This document shows, one piece after another, positions 1 through 5,111 of a stretch of DNA of 11,258 bases. The position numbers and the translations under genes are program-made. How positions within the stretch are numbered: position 1 is the first letter of the stretch; the number at the start of each line of letters is the position of its first letter. The stretch spans positions 1-11,258 of the forward strand of contig CAZWVA010000075.1 of the NCBI GenBank assembly GCA_964636885.1, read 5' to 3'. The notes below the pieces were generated by a model that did no database searches, had not been told where the DNA came from, and saw nothing but the letters and a program-made list of their open reading frames with translations. This DNA is from CAZWVA01 sp964636885. GTDB lineage: Bacteria; Desulfobacterota_D; UBA1144; Nemesobacterales; CSP1-2.

Positions 1-1
1 A

Positions 2-1378
2 TCTAATCTCATATGGGGTGAAAGGTGGAAGAGGAGCCTATTTGAAGAGTCCAAGGTAACCGGGCTTTCTAACTTTGAGCTTACACCGGAATTTGCGGCA
101 AAACTCGGTGCGGCGTTTGCTTCCTTTTTCCCCAGAGGATCGTCTGTCCTTATGGGTAGGGACACCTACAGGGCTCCCAGGATGATAAAGCGTGCATTCG
201 TTGCGGGTGTTCTTTCTGGAGGGGTGAACGTTAAGGATCTAAAGGCGATTCCTGTTCCCATTCTCCGCTACAAACTCCAGACGTTTGGTGAGGTAGGTGG
301 GGTCTATTTCAGATACTCTATAGATAACCCGGAGGTGACAGAGATACTCTTCTACGATTCAAACGGTTTTGAGATGTCGGTGTCCTTTGAGAAGTCATTT
401 GAAAGGATATTTCAGAGGGAGGACTTTCGCCGCGTCCATGAAGGGGCTGTCGGAAGGATATCGGATCTAAGCGGCATAGCGGATTATTACAAGGAGGGGT
501 TCATAAGTACGATAAAAAGGGAGGTTATAAAGGAAAGGAAGTTTAGAATCGTTGTGGATTTCTCATTCGGTCCCTCTTCAGAGTATTTCTCTTCGATTCT
601 TAGCGAGCTCGGATGCGAGGTGATAAGCCTGAATGCCTACGCCGTAGAACACGGAATCGGAGTAAATCCCGACCGTGCACTGGGGCTCCTTTCAAATATA
701 GTAAAGGCCACGGATGCAACGGCGGGCTTCTGGTTAGACCCCTGGGCCGAAAGGCTCTATCTAGTGGATGAAGCCGGAAGGATATATAAGGATATGGACT
801 CCCTTTTCCTCCTCTTCCACCTCATCGTTAAATTCGAGGAGGCGGGTGTTATCGCCCTTCCCCTTTTCGTTCCCTCTCACGTAGAGGAGGTCGCCAAAGA
901 ATACGGGTTTGTTATAAGGAGAACCAAAAACAGCATAAGGGCCCTCTCCGAGGCCGTGAGGGATAAGGACGTAAAGGTCGCAAGTTCACCGGACGGGAGG
1001 TTCATATTCACCGAGTTCCAAATCGCCTATGACGGGATGTTCGCACTGGCAAAGACGCTTGAGCTTATGGCAAGGCAGGGTGTTAAACTCTCAGAGGTAT
1101 CGAAGGGGATACCCAAGGTCAATTTCCTCCACACCACCGTTCCCTGTGCTTGGGAGTCGAAGGGAGTGGTGATGAGAAGGGCATCCCAGGAGGCACTCGG
1201 CAAGAACGCCACTTTCCTAGATGGGGTAAAGATCTCTTTTAACGGTTCCTGGGTTCTCATATTCCCCGATCAGTATAGATCGGTTGTTCATCTCTACACC
1301 GAGGCCAAGTCCGAAAAGGAGGCCTCTCTCCTACTTAGAGAGTACACGGAAAAGATAGAAAGCTGGATAAAGGGTTAG
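2..1378 (+). CDS. Phosphomannomutase-like C-terminal part of a probable fused mannose-1-phosphate guanylyltransferase/phosphomannomutase (5' truncated)
   Basis: The open frame runs in from the left edge. The first internal Met is at 152, but the codons before it already match the family (FELTPEFAAKLGAAF, then GRDTYRAPRMIKRA), so the true start lies outside the window. The visible part covers the alpha-D-phosphohexomutase domains I to IV. It resembles the C-terminal half of fused proteins that join a sugar nucleotidyltransferase, a hexapeptide-repeat linker and a mutase-like module, which supply activated mannose for surface polysaccharide. The usual mutase landmarks are altered. The phosphoserine loop (TASHNP type) is replaced by GRDTYRAPRM at 155-184. 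The Mg-binding DxDxDR is replaced by LDPWAER at 734-754. The C-terminal phosphate-binding loop (RxSGTEP type) is replaced by FPDQYRSVVHLYTEA. The fused class is often degenerate in this way, so the module may be regulatory or non-canonical. Family assignment is fairly sure; catalytic activity is not. Confidence 0.82.
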   Translation, partial: SNLIWGERWKRSLFEESKVTGLSNFELTPEFAAKLGAAFASFFPRGSSVLMGRDTYRAPRMIKRAFVAGVLSGGVNVKDLKAIPVPILRYKLQTFGEVGGVYFRYSIDNPEVTEILFYDSNGFEMSVSFEKSFERIFQREDFRRVHEGAVGRISDLSGIADYYKEGFISTIKREVIKERKFRIVVDFSFGPSSEYFSSILSELGCEVISLNAYAVEHGIGVNPDRALGLLSNIVKATDATAGFWLDPWAERLYLVDEAGRIYKDMDSLFLLFHLIVKFEEAGVIALPLFVPSHVEEVAKEYGFVIRRTKNSIRALSEAVRDKDVKVASSPDGRFIFTEFQIAYDGMFALAKTLELMARQGVKLSEVSKGIPKVNFLHTTVPCAWESKGVVMRRASQEALGKNATFLDGVKISFNGSWVLIFPDQYRSVVHLYTEAKSEKEASLLLREYTEKIESWIKG

Positions 1379-1399
1379 TTCTCGTGAGAGGATTAGGTA

Positions 1400-1408
1400 T
1401 GTTAGAAT
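1400..1408 (+). promoter_or_regulatory. Possible extended -10 promoter element
   Basis: TGTTAGAAT reads as an extended -10 (TG, one base, then TAGAAT, 5 of 6 matches). It lies 22 nt after the mutase stop and about 55 nt before the next ORF. There is no good -35 at 17-18 bp, so this rests on the -10 alone. It would place a transcript start near 1415 for the Cys/His-rich gene. Confidence 0.3.
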
Positions 1409-1426
1409 AGATCGCTTGTGATTGAA

Positions 1427-1446
1427 ATGAAATCCGGTTGTTTCAT
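1427..1446 (+). repeat. Inverted repeat ATGAAA/TTTCAT
   Basis: Perfect 6-bp arms, ATGAAA at 1427-1432 and TTTCAT at 1441-1446, flank an 8-nt spacer. No T tract follows, so it does not look like an intrinsic terminator. It lies between the possible -10 and the Cys/His-rich ORF and could be an operator or a weak leader hairpin. Confidence 0.3.
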
Positions 1447-1452
1447 CTAAAC

Positions 1453-1466
1453 CATTAGTTCTAATG
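1453..1466 (+). promoter_or_regulatory. Operator-like dyad CATTAG-TT-CTAATG
   Basis: Perfect 6-bp inverted repeat with a 2-bp centre. Its right arm ends in the first possible ATG (1464-1466) of the Cys/His-rich gene. A compact dyad over a translation start is typical of a small dimeric repressor site, but no regulator is assigned. If it is an operator, the true start is more likely one of the internal ATGs at 1479 or 1509. Confidence 0.35.
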
Positions 1467-1895
1467 TATGTGATTGTGATGCGGATTAGATCCATTCGAT
1501 TGAATTCGATGGCCCGTCTCCTCTCCTTTTTCCTCTCTGCTGTCCTATCCGTTAACTCTATATTGTATTCGGTTCAACCCTACCAGCTATCCTCGATCCG
1601 TGGTTCTAAGTCGTACTCGGTTTCTTCCTGTCCATTTCATCCGATCAAACATCCCGCCTCCCATGCGGTTCACCATTCGGATAGAGGGGACAAAAAGGAT
1701 AAAAAGGGGTGCTGTCCCTGTTCCTTTTGCTGTATACATAGATCCCCTTTTGCATTCCATATACACTCTGTCAGCTTGTCTATAGATAGATGTATAGCAT
1801 ATCTATCCCAATTTGATGAGGGGGATTACCTGGGGGATTTCTCCAGGAACCTCTCGATCCGTTCTCCTCCGATTCCCGTAGATACGGTTTCATAA
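1464..1895 (+). CDS. Small exported Cys/His-rich protein, candidate metal-binding (copper-locus) protein
   Basis: I do not recognise a precise family. Possible starts are ATG at 1464, 1479 and 1509; none has a Shine-Dalgarno site. The N-terminus is basic and then hydrophobic (ARLLSFFLSAVLSVNSILY), like a signal peptide or single anchor. A metal-ligand-rich segment follows: Cys56, His59, His63, His67, His70, His71, then CCPCSFCC at 83-90 and His92, His99, His101, Cys110 (numbered from 1464). A lysine/aspartate-rich linker separates the two clusters. This layout resembles small periplasmic proteins found beside copper-efflux or TonB-receptor genes (CopL or DUF2946-like), and a barrel and CopC lie downstream. 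The stop codon lies inside the terminal repeat of the palindromic element, so the native C-terminus may have been altered by insertion. Coding status is plausible, not proven. Confidence 0.5.
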   Translation: MYVIVMRIRSIRLNSMARLLSFFLSAVLSVNSILYSVQPYQLSSIRGSKSYSVSSCPFHPIKHPASHAVHHSDRGDKKDKKGCCPCSFCCIHRSPFAFHIHSVSLSIDRCIAYLSQFDEGDYLGDFSRNLSIRSPPIPVDTVS

Positions 1896-2025
1896 ACCCC
1901 TTTTGCCATCCTGAGGGAGCCTTTCGGCTTTGCCGGGATAAGCCCTGCGACTTAAGACCCTTTTTATAGATGCGATTTCGAGGCTCTCGGCTTTCCTCAA
2001 AATAACAGGATACGTTTATGAAACC
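1886..2025. mobile_element. MITE-like palindromic element with 12-bp terminal inverted repeats
   Basis: GGTTTCATAAAC at 1886-1897 and GTTTATGAAACC at 2014-2025 are perfect inverted repeats 116 bp apart. Inside each end is a diverged copy of the same unit: CCATCCTGAGGGAGCC reading inward from the left, and TGTTATTTTGAGGAAAGCC reading inward from the right on the other strand. This unit resembles the widespread intergenic repeat family beginning TGTCATYCTGAGG. A small hairpin AGCC-TTTC-GGCT lies at 1918-1929. Both ends are preceded on the plus strand by GATACG (1881-1886 and 2009-2014). There is no transposase, so it would be a non-autonomous element. It overlaps the last codons and the TAA of the Cys/His-rich ORF. 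Interpretation rests on the repeats; copies elsewhere in the genome cannot be seen here. Confidence 0.6.
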
Positions 2026-2143
2026 AGCCCTAGTTTTATCGGGAAGAGTGTAGTACGGCTTATAGTCTTTTGTGGATTCATGTAACCGTTTCACTCCCTC
2101 TGATCGGTTTATGCGGGAAGGATACGGTAAGAGGATCTCTTAT

Positions 2144-2150
2144 AAGGAGG
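2144..2150 (+). promoter_or_regulatory. Strong ribosome binding site AAGGAGG
   Basis: A full-length anti-SD match, 6 nt before the ATG at 2157. It decides the start of the barrel protein against the upstream in-frame GTG at 2070 and gives a clean signal peptide. Confidence 0.85.
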
Positions 2151-2156
2151 ACGAAT

Positions 2157-3125
2157 ATGAAGAGGAAGTTGATTTCGGTGTTTTTAATCTTTTATTTAGG
2201 CGTTTCTCTTGTATCGTTAACCCCGCTCCCTTCATGGGCTCACGGATTTGCAGGCAAGAGGTTCTTTCCCACTACCCTTTCTGTAGAGGATCCTTTTGTC
2301 GTGGATGAGCTCTCGTTTGTCTTCGGATACCTGAAAGAGCCGGGCGAAGGCGACGAGCCATCCACCGATTCTTACGAGATATCCGCCGAATACTCGAAAC
2401 GGATTACCAAACACCTTGGTGTTTCTATAGGAGACGATTATAGGTTCCTAGACCCTGATGAGGGCAAGAACGAACGGGGCTTTGGAAACCTCGAGCTGGG
2501 GGTAAAATACCAGTTTCTAACCAACGCCTTCCACGAGGCCGTTCTCTCAATTGGCATCGGGGCCGAAATCGCAGATACTGGAAAGCGTTCTGTCGAGGCC
2601 GAATCCTTCTCGACTATCTCCCCAGCGCTCTTTTTCGGTAAGGGGTTGGGGGATCTACCGGACTCGCTTAGATATCTGAGGCCCCTGGCCATTACCGGTG
2701 TCATCGGTTTCAACTTTCCAACCCGAAGTAGGGATGTGATTACGGTTGTGGATGAAGAGACAGGAGAGATCGAGCGAGAGGTGGAGAGGCATCCCGTCAC
2801 GCTGAGTTACGGGTTTGCCATAGAATACAGCCTCGAATACCTTCAGTCCTTCGTCGAGGATCTGGGCCTTGGGGCTCCGTTTAACCGGATGATCGTTCTT
2901 GTGGAGTTCCCGTTTGAGACTGGTTTAAATCGCGGAGGTGGCGGCGATACAACGGGATTCATAAACCCCGGTATAATCTGGATAGGTAGATACATACAGC
3001 TTGGAATCGGGCTTCAGATCCCGATTAACGATAGGTCGGGTGAAGGCGTTGGGGTCCTTGGAATCTTGCATTTCTTTATAGATGACCTGTTTCCAGACAC
3101 ACTGGGACGCCCGATTTTCCGTTAA
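2157..3125 (+). CDS. Outer-membrane beta-barrel protein of a copper-type locus
   Basis: 322 residues. A Sec signal peptide (basic MKRKL, hydrophobic core, PLPSWA) is probably cut after Ala28, leaving a mature end HGFAGKRFFPTTL that begins with histidine. The rest has alternating polar and hydrophobic strands with aromatic girdle residues (DELSFVFGYL, YEISAEYSKR, LGVSIGDDYRFL, NLELGVKYQF, GFAIEYSLEYL, IQLGIGLQIPI), typical of a 12-16-strand barrel of the outer-membrane transporter or channel type. It has no TonB box or plug domain. I recognise the general type but not a named family. The stop codon is adjacent to the CopC gene's ribosome binding site, so the two are translationally coupled. 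That suggests a role in copper or metal passage or sensing at the outer membrane, by context only. Confidence 0.75.
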   Translation: MKRKLISVFLIFYLGVSLVSLTPLPSWAHGFAGKRFFPTTLSVEDPFVVDELSFVFGYLKEPGEGDEPSTDSYEISAEYSKRITKHLGVSIGDDYRFLDPDEGKNERGFGNLELGVKYQFLTNAFHEAVLSIGIGAEIADTGKRSVEAESFSTISPALFFGKGLGDLPDSLRYLRPLAITGVIGFNFPTRSRDVITVVDEETGEIEREVERHPVTLSYGFAIEYSLEYLQSFVEDLGLGAPFNRMIVLVEFPFETGLNRGGGGDTTGFINPGIIWIGRYIQLGIGLQIPINDRSGEGVGVLGILHFFIDDLFPDTLGRPIFR

Positions 3126-3130
3126 GGAGG
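3124..3130 (+). promoter_or_regulatory. Ribosome binding site AAGGAGG of the CopC gene, overlapping the upstream stop
   Basis: AAGGAGG begins at the last two bases of the barrel gene's TAA (3123-3125). It is 2 nt from the ATG at 3133 and 11 nt from the ATG at 3142. The first spacing is too short for efficient initiation, so 3142 is preferred. Confidence 0.75.
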
Positions 3131-3141
3131 TTATGGGTATA

Positions 3142-3510
3142 ATGCAAACACTCAGGGTGATTGTAGTACTCTTCGGTCTTATTGCCTCTGGTGGATGGGC
3201 GGAGGTGGCCTCGGGACACGTCTTTCTCAACCATGCAGAACCCCCGGTTGGGGCGACGGTTACCTCCTCCCCAACCCACGTCCGAATCTGGTTTAATGGT
3301 GCCCTTGAGTCTGCCTTCAGCACGATTATGGTTGAGGACGAGGATGGAAAACGCGTGGATAAAGGGGATGGAGGTGTGGATCCCTCAGATCCTACGCTCC
3401 TCGAGACGAGCCTCGTTGCACTTACCCCCGGCACATATCGTGTTATATGGAGCGTCGTTGCGCGCGACGGGCATAGAACGAGGGGAGACTATACATTCAG
3501 GGTACGATAA
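3142..3510 (+). CDS. copC: CopC-domain periplasmic copper-binding protein
   Basis: 122 residues. A signal peptide (MQTLRVIVVLFGLIASG) ends with a likely cut after the Gly of VASG. The mature protein then starts HVFLNHAEPPVGATV, matching the CopC N-terminus in which the terminal histidine binds Cu(II). The middle has the family pattern VRIWFNGALE. The C-terminus TPGTYRVIWSVVARDGHRTRGDYTF carries the second Cu(II) ligands, Asp109 and His111 (numbered from 3142). The Met-rich Cu(I) site of classical CopC is absent, so this is a Cu(II)-only type. Length is normal for a stand-alone CopC; no CopD membrane domain follows. It is probably soluble in the periplasm and acts with the preceding barrel. 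An alternative start is ATG 3133. Confidence 0.88.
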   Translation: MQTLRVIVVLFGLIASGGWAEVASGHVFLNHAEPPVGATVTSSPTHVRIWFNGALESAFSTIMVEDEDGKRVDKGDGGVDPSDPTLLETSLVALTPGTYRVIWSVVARDGHRTRGDYTFRVR

Positions 3511-3553
3511 AGGGACGGGGTATCTGGGTGCAGGACTGGGATATCTAAAGTCG

Positions 3554-3582
3554 TTTTCAACCGGCGTTCTTTCTGCTAATAT
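3554..3582 (+). promoter_or_regulatory. Possible promoter of the Dabb gene
   Basis: TTTTCA (3554-3559), 17 bp, then TAATAT (3577-3582); each hexamer matches 4 of 6 consensus bases. It lies in the 117-bp gap after CopC, so the Dabb gene may be transcribed separately from the copper genes. Confidence 0.35.
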
Positions 3583-3627
3583 TAAGTGCCTCGATTCTAA
3601 TAAGATGTGTGTAAGGAGAAAGAAGCT

Positions 3628-3930
3628 ATGGTAAAACACATCGTGATGTGGCGGCTCAAGGATTTTGCAAACGGTGCCGGTAAGGAGGAGAACGCCATTA
3701 GGTTAAAAGACCGTCTTGAATCCCTTAGGGATAAGATAAGCGAAATCAGGTACCTCGAGGTTGGCATTAATATTAACGGTTCGGAGGCTGCCTTCGATGT
3801 TGTGCTTTATTCCGAGTTTGATAGCCTGGAAGACCTAGAGGCCTATCAAAGGCATCCGGAACATAGGGGTGTAGCGGATTTCGTGAATTCCGTGAGGTCT
3901 GAAAGGGCGGTAGTCGATTACGAGGTTTAG
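3628..3930 (+). CDS. Dabb-domain (stress-responsive alpha/beta barrel) protein
   Basis: 100 residues. Starts MVKHIVMWRLKDFANG, the typical Dabb opening in which a conserved histidine and tryptophan follow the first strand. It continues with a helix (RLKDRLESLRDKISEIRYLEVGINI), then SEAAFDVVLYSEFDSLEDLEAYQRHPEHRGVADFV, which carries the conserved YQ-HPEH motif. Dabb proteins are small dimeric ferredoxin-like barrels, usually of unknown substrate; a few are cyclases or decarboxylases. The start at 3628 is chosen because AAGGAG (3613-3618) lies 9 nt upstream; an upstream in-frame GTG at 3607 has no ribosome binding site. There is no evident functional link to CopC. A similar fold recurs in the ABM-like protein further on. 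Confidence 0.88.
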   Translation: MVKHIVMWRLKDFANGAGKEENAIRLKDRLESLRDKISEIRYLEVGININGSEAAFDVVLYSEFDSLEDLEAYQRHPEHRGVADFVNSVRSERAVVDYEV

Positions 3931-3983
3931 GTCTTTTGGTTCTAATTGGGAGAAACAAGGTCCTAACGGTCTACCTCGTTTTC
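3920..3983 (+). terminator. Possible bulged terminator hairpin after the Dabb gene
   Basis: ACGAGGT (3920-3926) pairs with ACCTCGT (3973-3979), and TTAGG (3927-3931) pairs with CCTAA (3962-3966). A 6-nt bulge sits on the right arm, and TTTTCCC overlaps and follows the end of the stem. The left arm overlaps the Dabb stop codon. The long loop and short T tract make this weak. Confidence 0.3.
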
Positions 3984-4002
3984 CCACCCTAAGGTCGGTG
4001 GG
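3983..4002. repeat. Inverted repeat CCCACC/GGTGGG
   Basis: Perfect 6-bp arms (3983-3988 and 3997-4002) flank the 8-nt loop CTAAGGTC, 29 bp upstream of the MerR gene's -35. There is no T tract on either strand. It could be an operator or a spacer hairpin, and nothing more can be said. Confidence 0.3.
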
Positions 4003-4030
4003 ATTCCACTTATCTTCTCCCGTAAACAGG

Positions 4031-4060
4031 TTGACAAGGCGTTGGCTGAAAGCGTAATAT
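4031..4060 (+). promoter_or_regulatory. Promoter of the MerR-type regulator
   Basis: TTGACA (4031-4036), 18 bp, then TAATAT (4055-4060). The -35 is perfect and the -10 matches 4 of 6. Transcription should start about 7 nt after the -10, near 4067, which is next to the ATG at 4068, implying a leaderless or nearly leaderless mRNA. The -35 context TTGACAAG is shared with two other promoters here. Confidence 0.6.
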
Positions 4061-4067
4061 CTTGCAT

Positions 4068-4790
4068 ATGACTGAGATAACCATAGAGGAACTCATAGAA
4101 AAGGCGAAGGAGAGGAAAATAGACCTGGGAAGCGATCCCAAGAAGGTGATAAGGTTCTATACCGGGCTTGGTCTTATTCCAAAACCGAAGAGGAGAAGGG
4201 TAAAGGGCAATAGAGGAAAAACTACCAGGCTTTTTTATCCGGAATCCGCCTTGGACAAGCTCGCTCAGATAAAGGCCCTAAAATCCGAGGGACTCTCACT
4301 GGATGAGATCCGTGACAGCTTCGCCCTTGAATACGTAAGGGATGCCTTGAGGGATCTTCTCAGTAAAGCGGACGACGAGAAGGTAAAGCGGCTTGCAAGC
4401 ATAATCGGAACCAAGGAGGAGCTTGAAGCGATAGTGGAGGCGCCCCTTATCTACATAATAGAGGGCATGTCACAGGAGGAGGTTAAGAGGCTTCTCACCC
4501 TCTTTTGCGGGGTTGGGTTTTATGCCCTTCTCGAGGCGCAGGAGGCGCTTGAGGGGTTCAGGGTCAATGAGGCGAGGCGTGCGCTTTTTAAATCTATATT
4601 CTACAACTCGATAGCGATGCTCAGGCTTGCCCGTACGACGGGTGATACGAAGCTAGAGTCTACGGCGTCGGAGATCTATGAGAATATGGTTCTTGCCCCT
4701 ATACGTAGGGCAAGCGAGCGTGTGAGGAGGGAGTTTATAAAGTCGGTCGAGGCGCATCTAAGGGAAAGGGAGGTGAAAAAGACGAGGTAG
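4068..4790 (+). CDS. MerR-type transcriptional regulator with a long helical C-terminal domain
   Basis: 240 residues. Residues about 22-90 form a MerR-like winged helix-turn-helix: DPKKVIRFYTGLGLIPKP, a basic wing (KRRRVKGNRGKTTRLFYPE), then LDKLAQIKALKSEGLSLDEIRDSF. The first 20 residues precede the usual helix and are extra. Residues about 91-240 are nearly all helix, rich in Leu, Glu, Lys and Arg, without the Cys pair of metal sensors (a single Cys147) and without a recognised drug-binding domain. So the inducer is unknown and need not be copper despite the neighbours. There is no ribosome binding site; the start at 4068 fits the predicted leaderless promoter (a TTG at 4062 is the alternative). 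It converges with the carrier-protein gene, 4 bp between stops, so it may or may not regulate that operon. Confidence 0.78.
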   Translation: MTEITIEELIEKAKERKIDLGSDPKKVIRFYTGLGLIPKPKRRRVKGNRGKTTRLFYPESALDKLAQIKALKSEGLSLDEIRDSFALEYVRDALRDLLSKADDEKVKRLASIIGTKEELEAIVEAPLIYIIEGMSQEEVKRLLTLFCGVGFYALLEAQEALEGFRVNEARRALFKSIFYNSIAMLRLARTTGDTKLESTASEIYENMVLAPIRRASERVRREFIKSVEAHLREREVKKTR

Positions 4791-4794
4791 AGGG

Positions 4795-5058
4795 CTACTT
4801 AGAACCCGATTCTATGCGGTTTGATATGTAATCCGAAATGCTTATCACGTTTGCTAAAAGCTCCATATTTATCTCACCCTCGTCGATGCTTATCTGGAAT
4901 TCCTCTTCCATAGCCAATATGAATTCGAGTGTGGCCACAGAATCAACACCGACCCCAAGCTCGATAAGTGGGGTATCATCCTTTATGTCTTCGGGGTTTA
5001 GGCCTTTAAGGAGTTTCTTTACTAAAACCCTCTTTACCCTGTTTCTGATCTCTTCCAT
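4795..5058 (-). CDS. Acyl carrier protein
   Basis: 87 residues, acidic, four-helix carrier fold. The phosphopantetheine attachment serine is Ser40 in GVGVDSVATLEFI, the usual D-S-L/V motif. It is preceded by DDTPLIELG and followed by the helix II/III pattern MEEEFQISIDEGEI. Length matches stand-alone carriers. It lies 53 nt after the acyl ligase on the same strand, so the ligase most likely loads it. It lacks a nearby FabD, FabF or FabG gene, so it is probably a dedicated carrier for a special acyl or aminoacyl group, not the housekeeping AcpP. There is no ribosome binding site before the ATG; the promoter predicts a leader of about 10 nt. Confidence 0.9.
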   Translation of the reverse strand: MEEIRNRVKRVLVKKLLKGLNPEDIKDDTPLIELGVGVDSVATLEFILAMEEEFQISIDEGEINMELLANVISISDYISNRIESGSK

Positions 5059-5074
5059 TATCGCTTTTAGCTAT

Positions 5075-5102
5075 ATGCTATGTCTCTTAATACGCTTGTC
5101 AA
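5075..5102 (-). promoter_or_regulatory. Internal promoter for the carrier-protein gene
   Basis: Reading on the minus strand: TTGACA (5102-5097), 16 bp, TAGCAT (5080-5075). The -35 is perfect and the -10 matches 4 of 6. The predicted start lies near 5068, about 10 nt before the ATG. It sits immediately after the ligase stop codon, so the carrier can be made independently of argC and the ligase. Confidence 0.5.
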
Positions 5103-5111
5103 GTTGGGTTT

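Noticed and set aside
1896..1965. Possible riboswitch (c-di-GMP or cobalamin type) in either strand of the spacer before the barrel gene
   Set aside because: Fragments such as GGCAAAGCCGAAAGGC and GGGTCT occur, but not in the order or spacing of those consensus structures. The palindromic repeat element explains the region better.
1780..2094. 104-codon minus-strand ORF
   Set aside because: It runs through the palindromic element and antisense to the Cys/His-rich gene, and its translation (SEESREPRNR, LSRQSRKAPSG) is the typical product of such intergenic repeats.
2438..2800. 120-codon minus-strand ORF inside the barrel gene
   Set aside because: It is antisense to a well-supported gene, with low-complexity Ser/Pro content and no start signals.
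3182..3634. 150-codon plus-strand ORF overlapping CopC
   Set aside because: It is a shadow of CopC in another frame; CopC has a signal peptide, a ribosome binding site and family motifs.
4068..4790. CueR-type copper regulator for the neighbouring CopC
   Set aside because: It has no C-terminal Cys-x7-Cys metal loop, and the one cysteine lies in a helical context.
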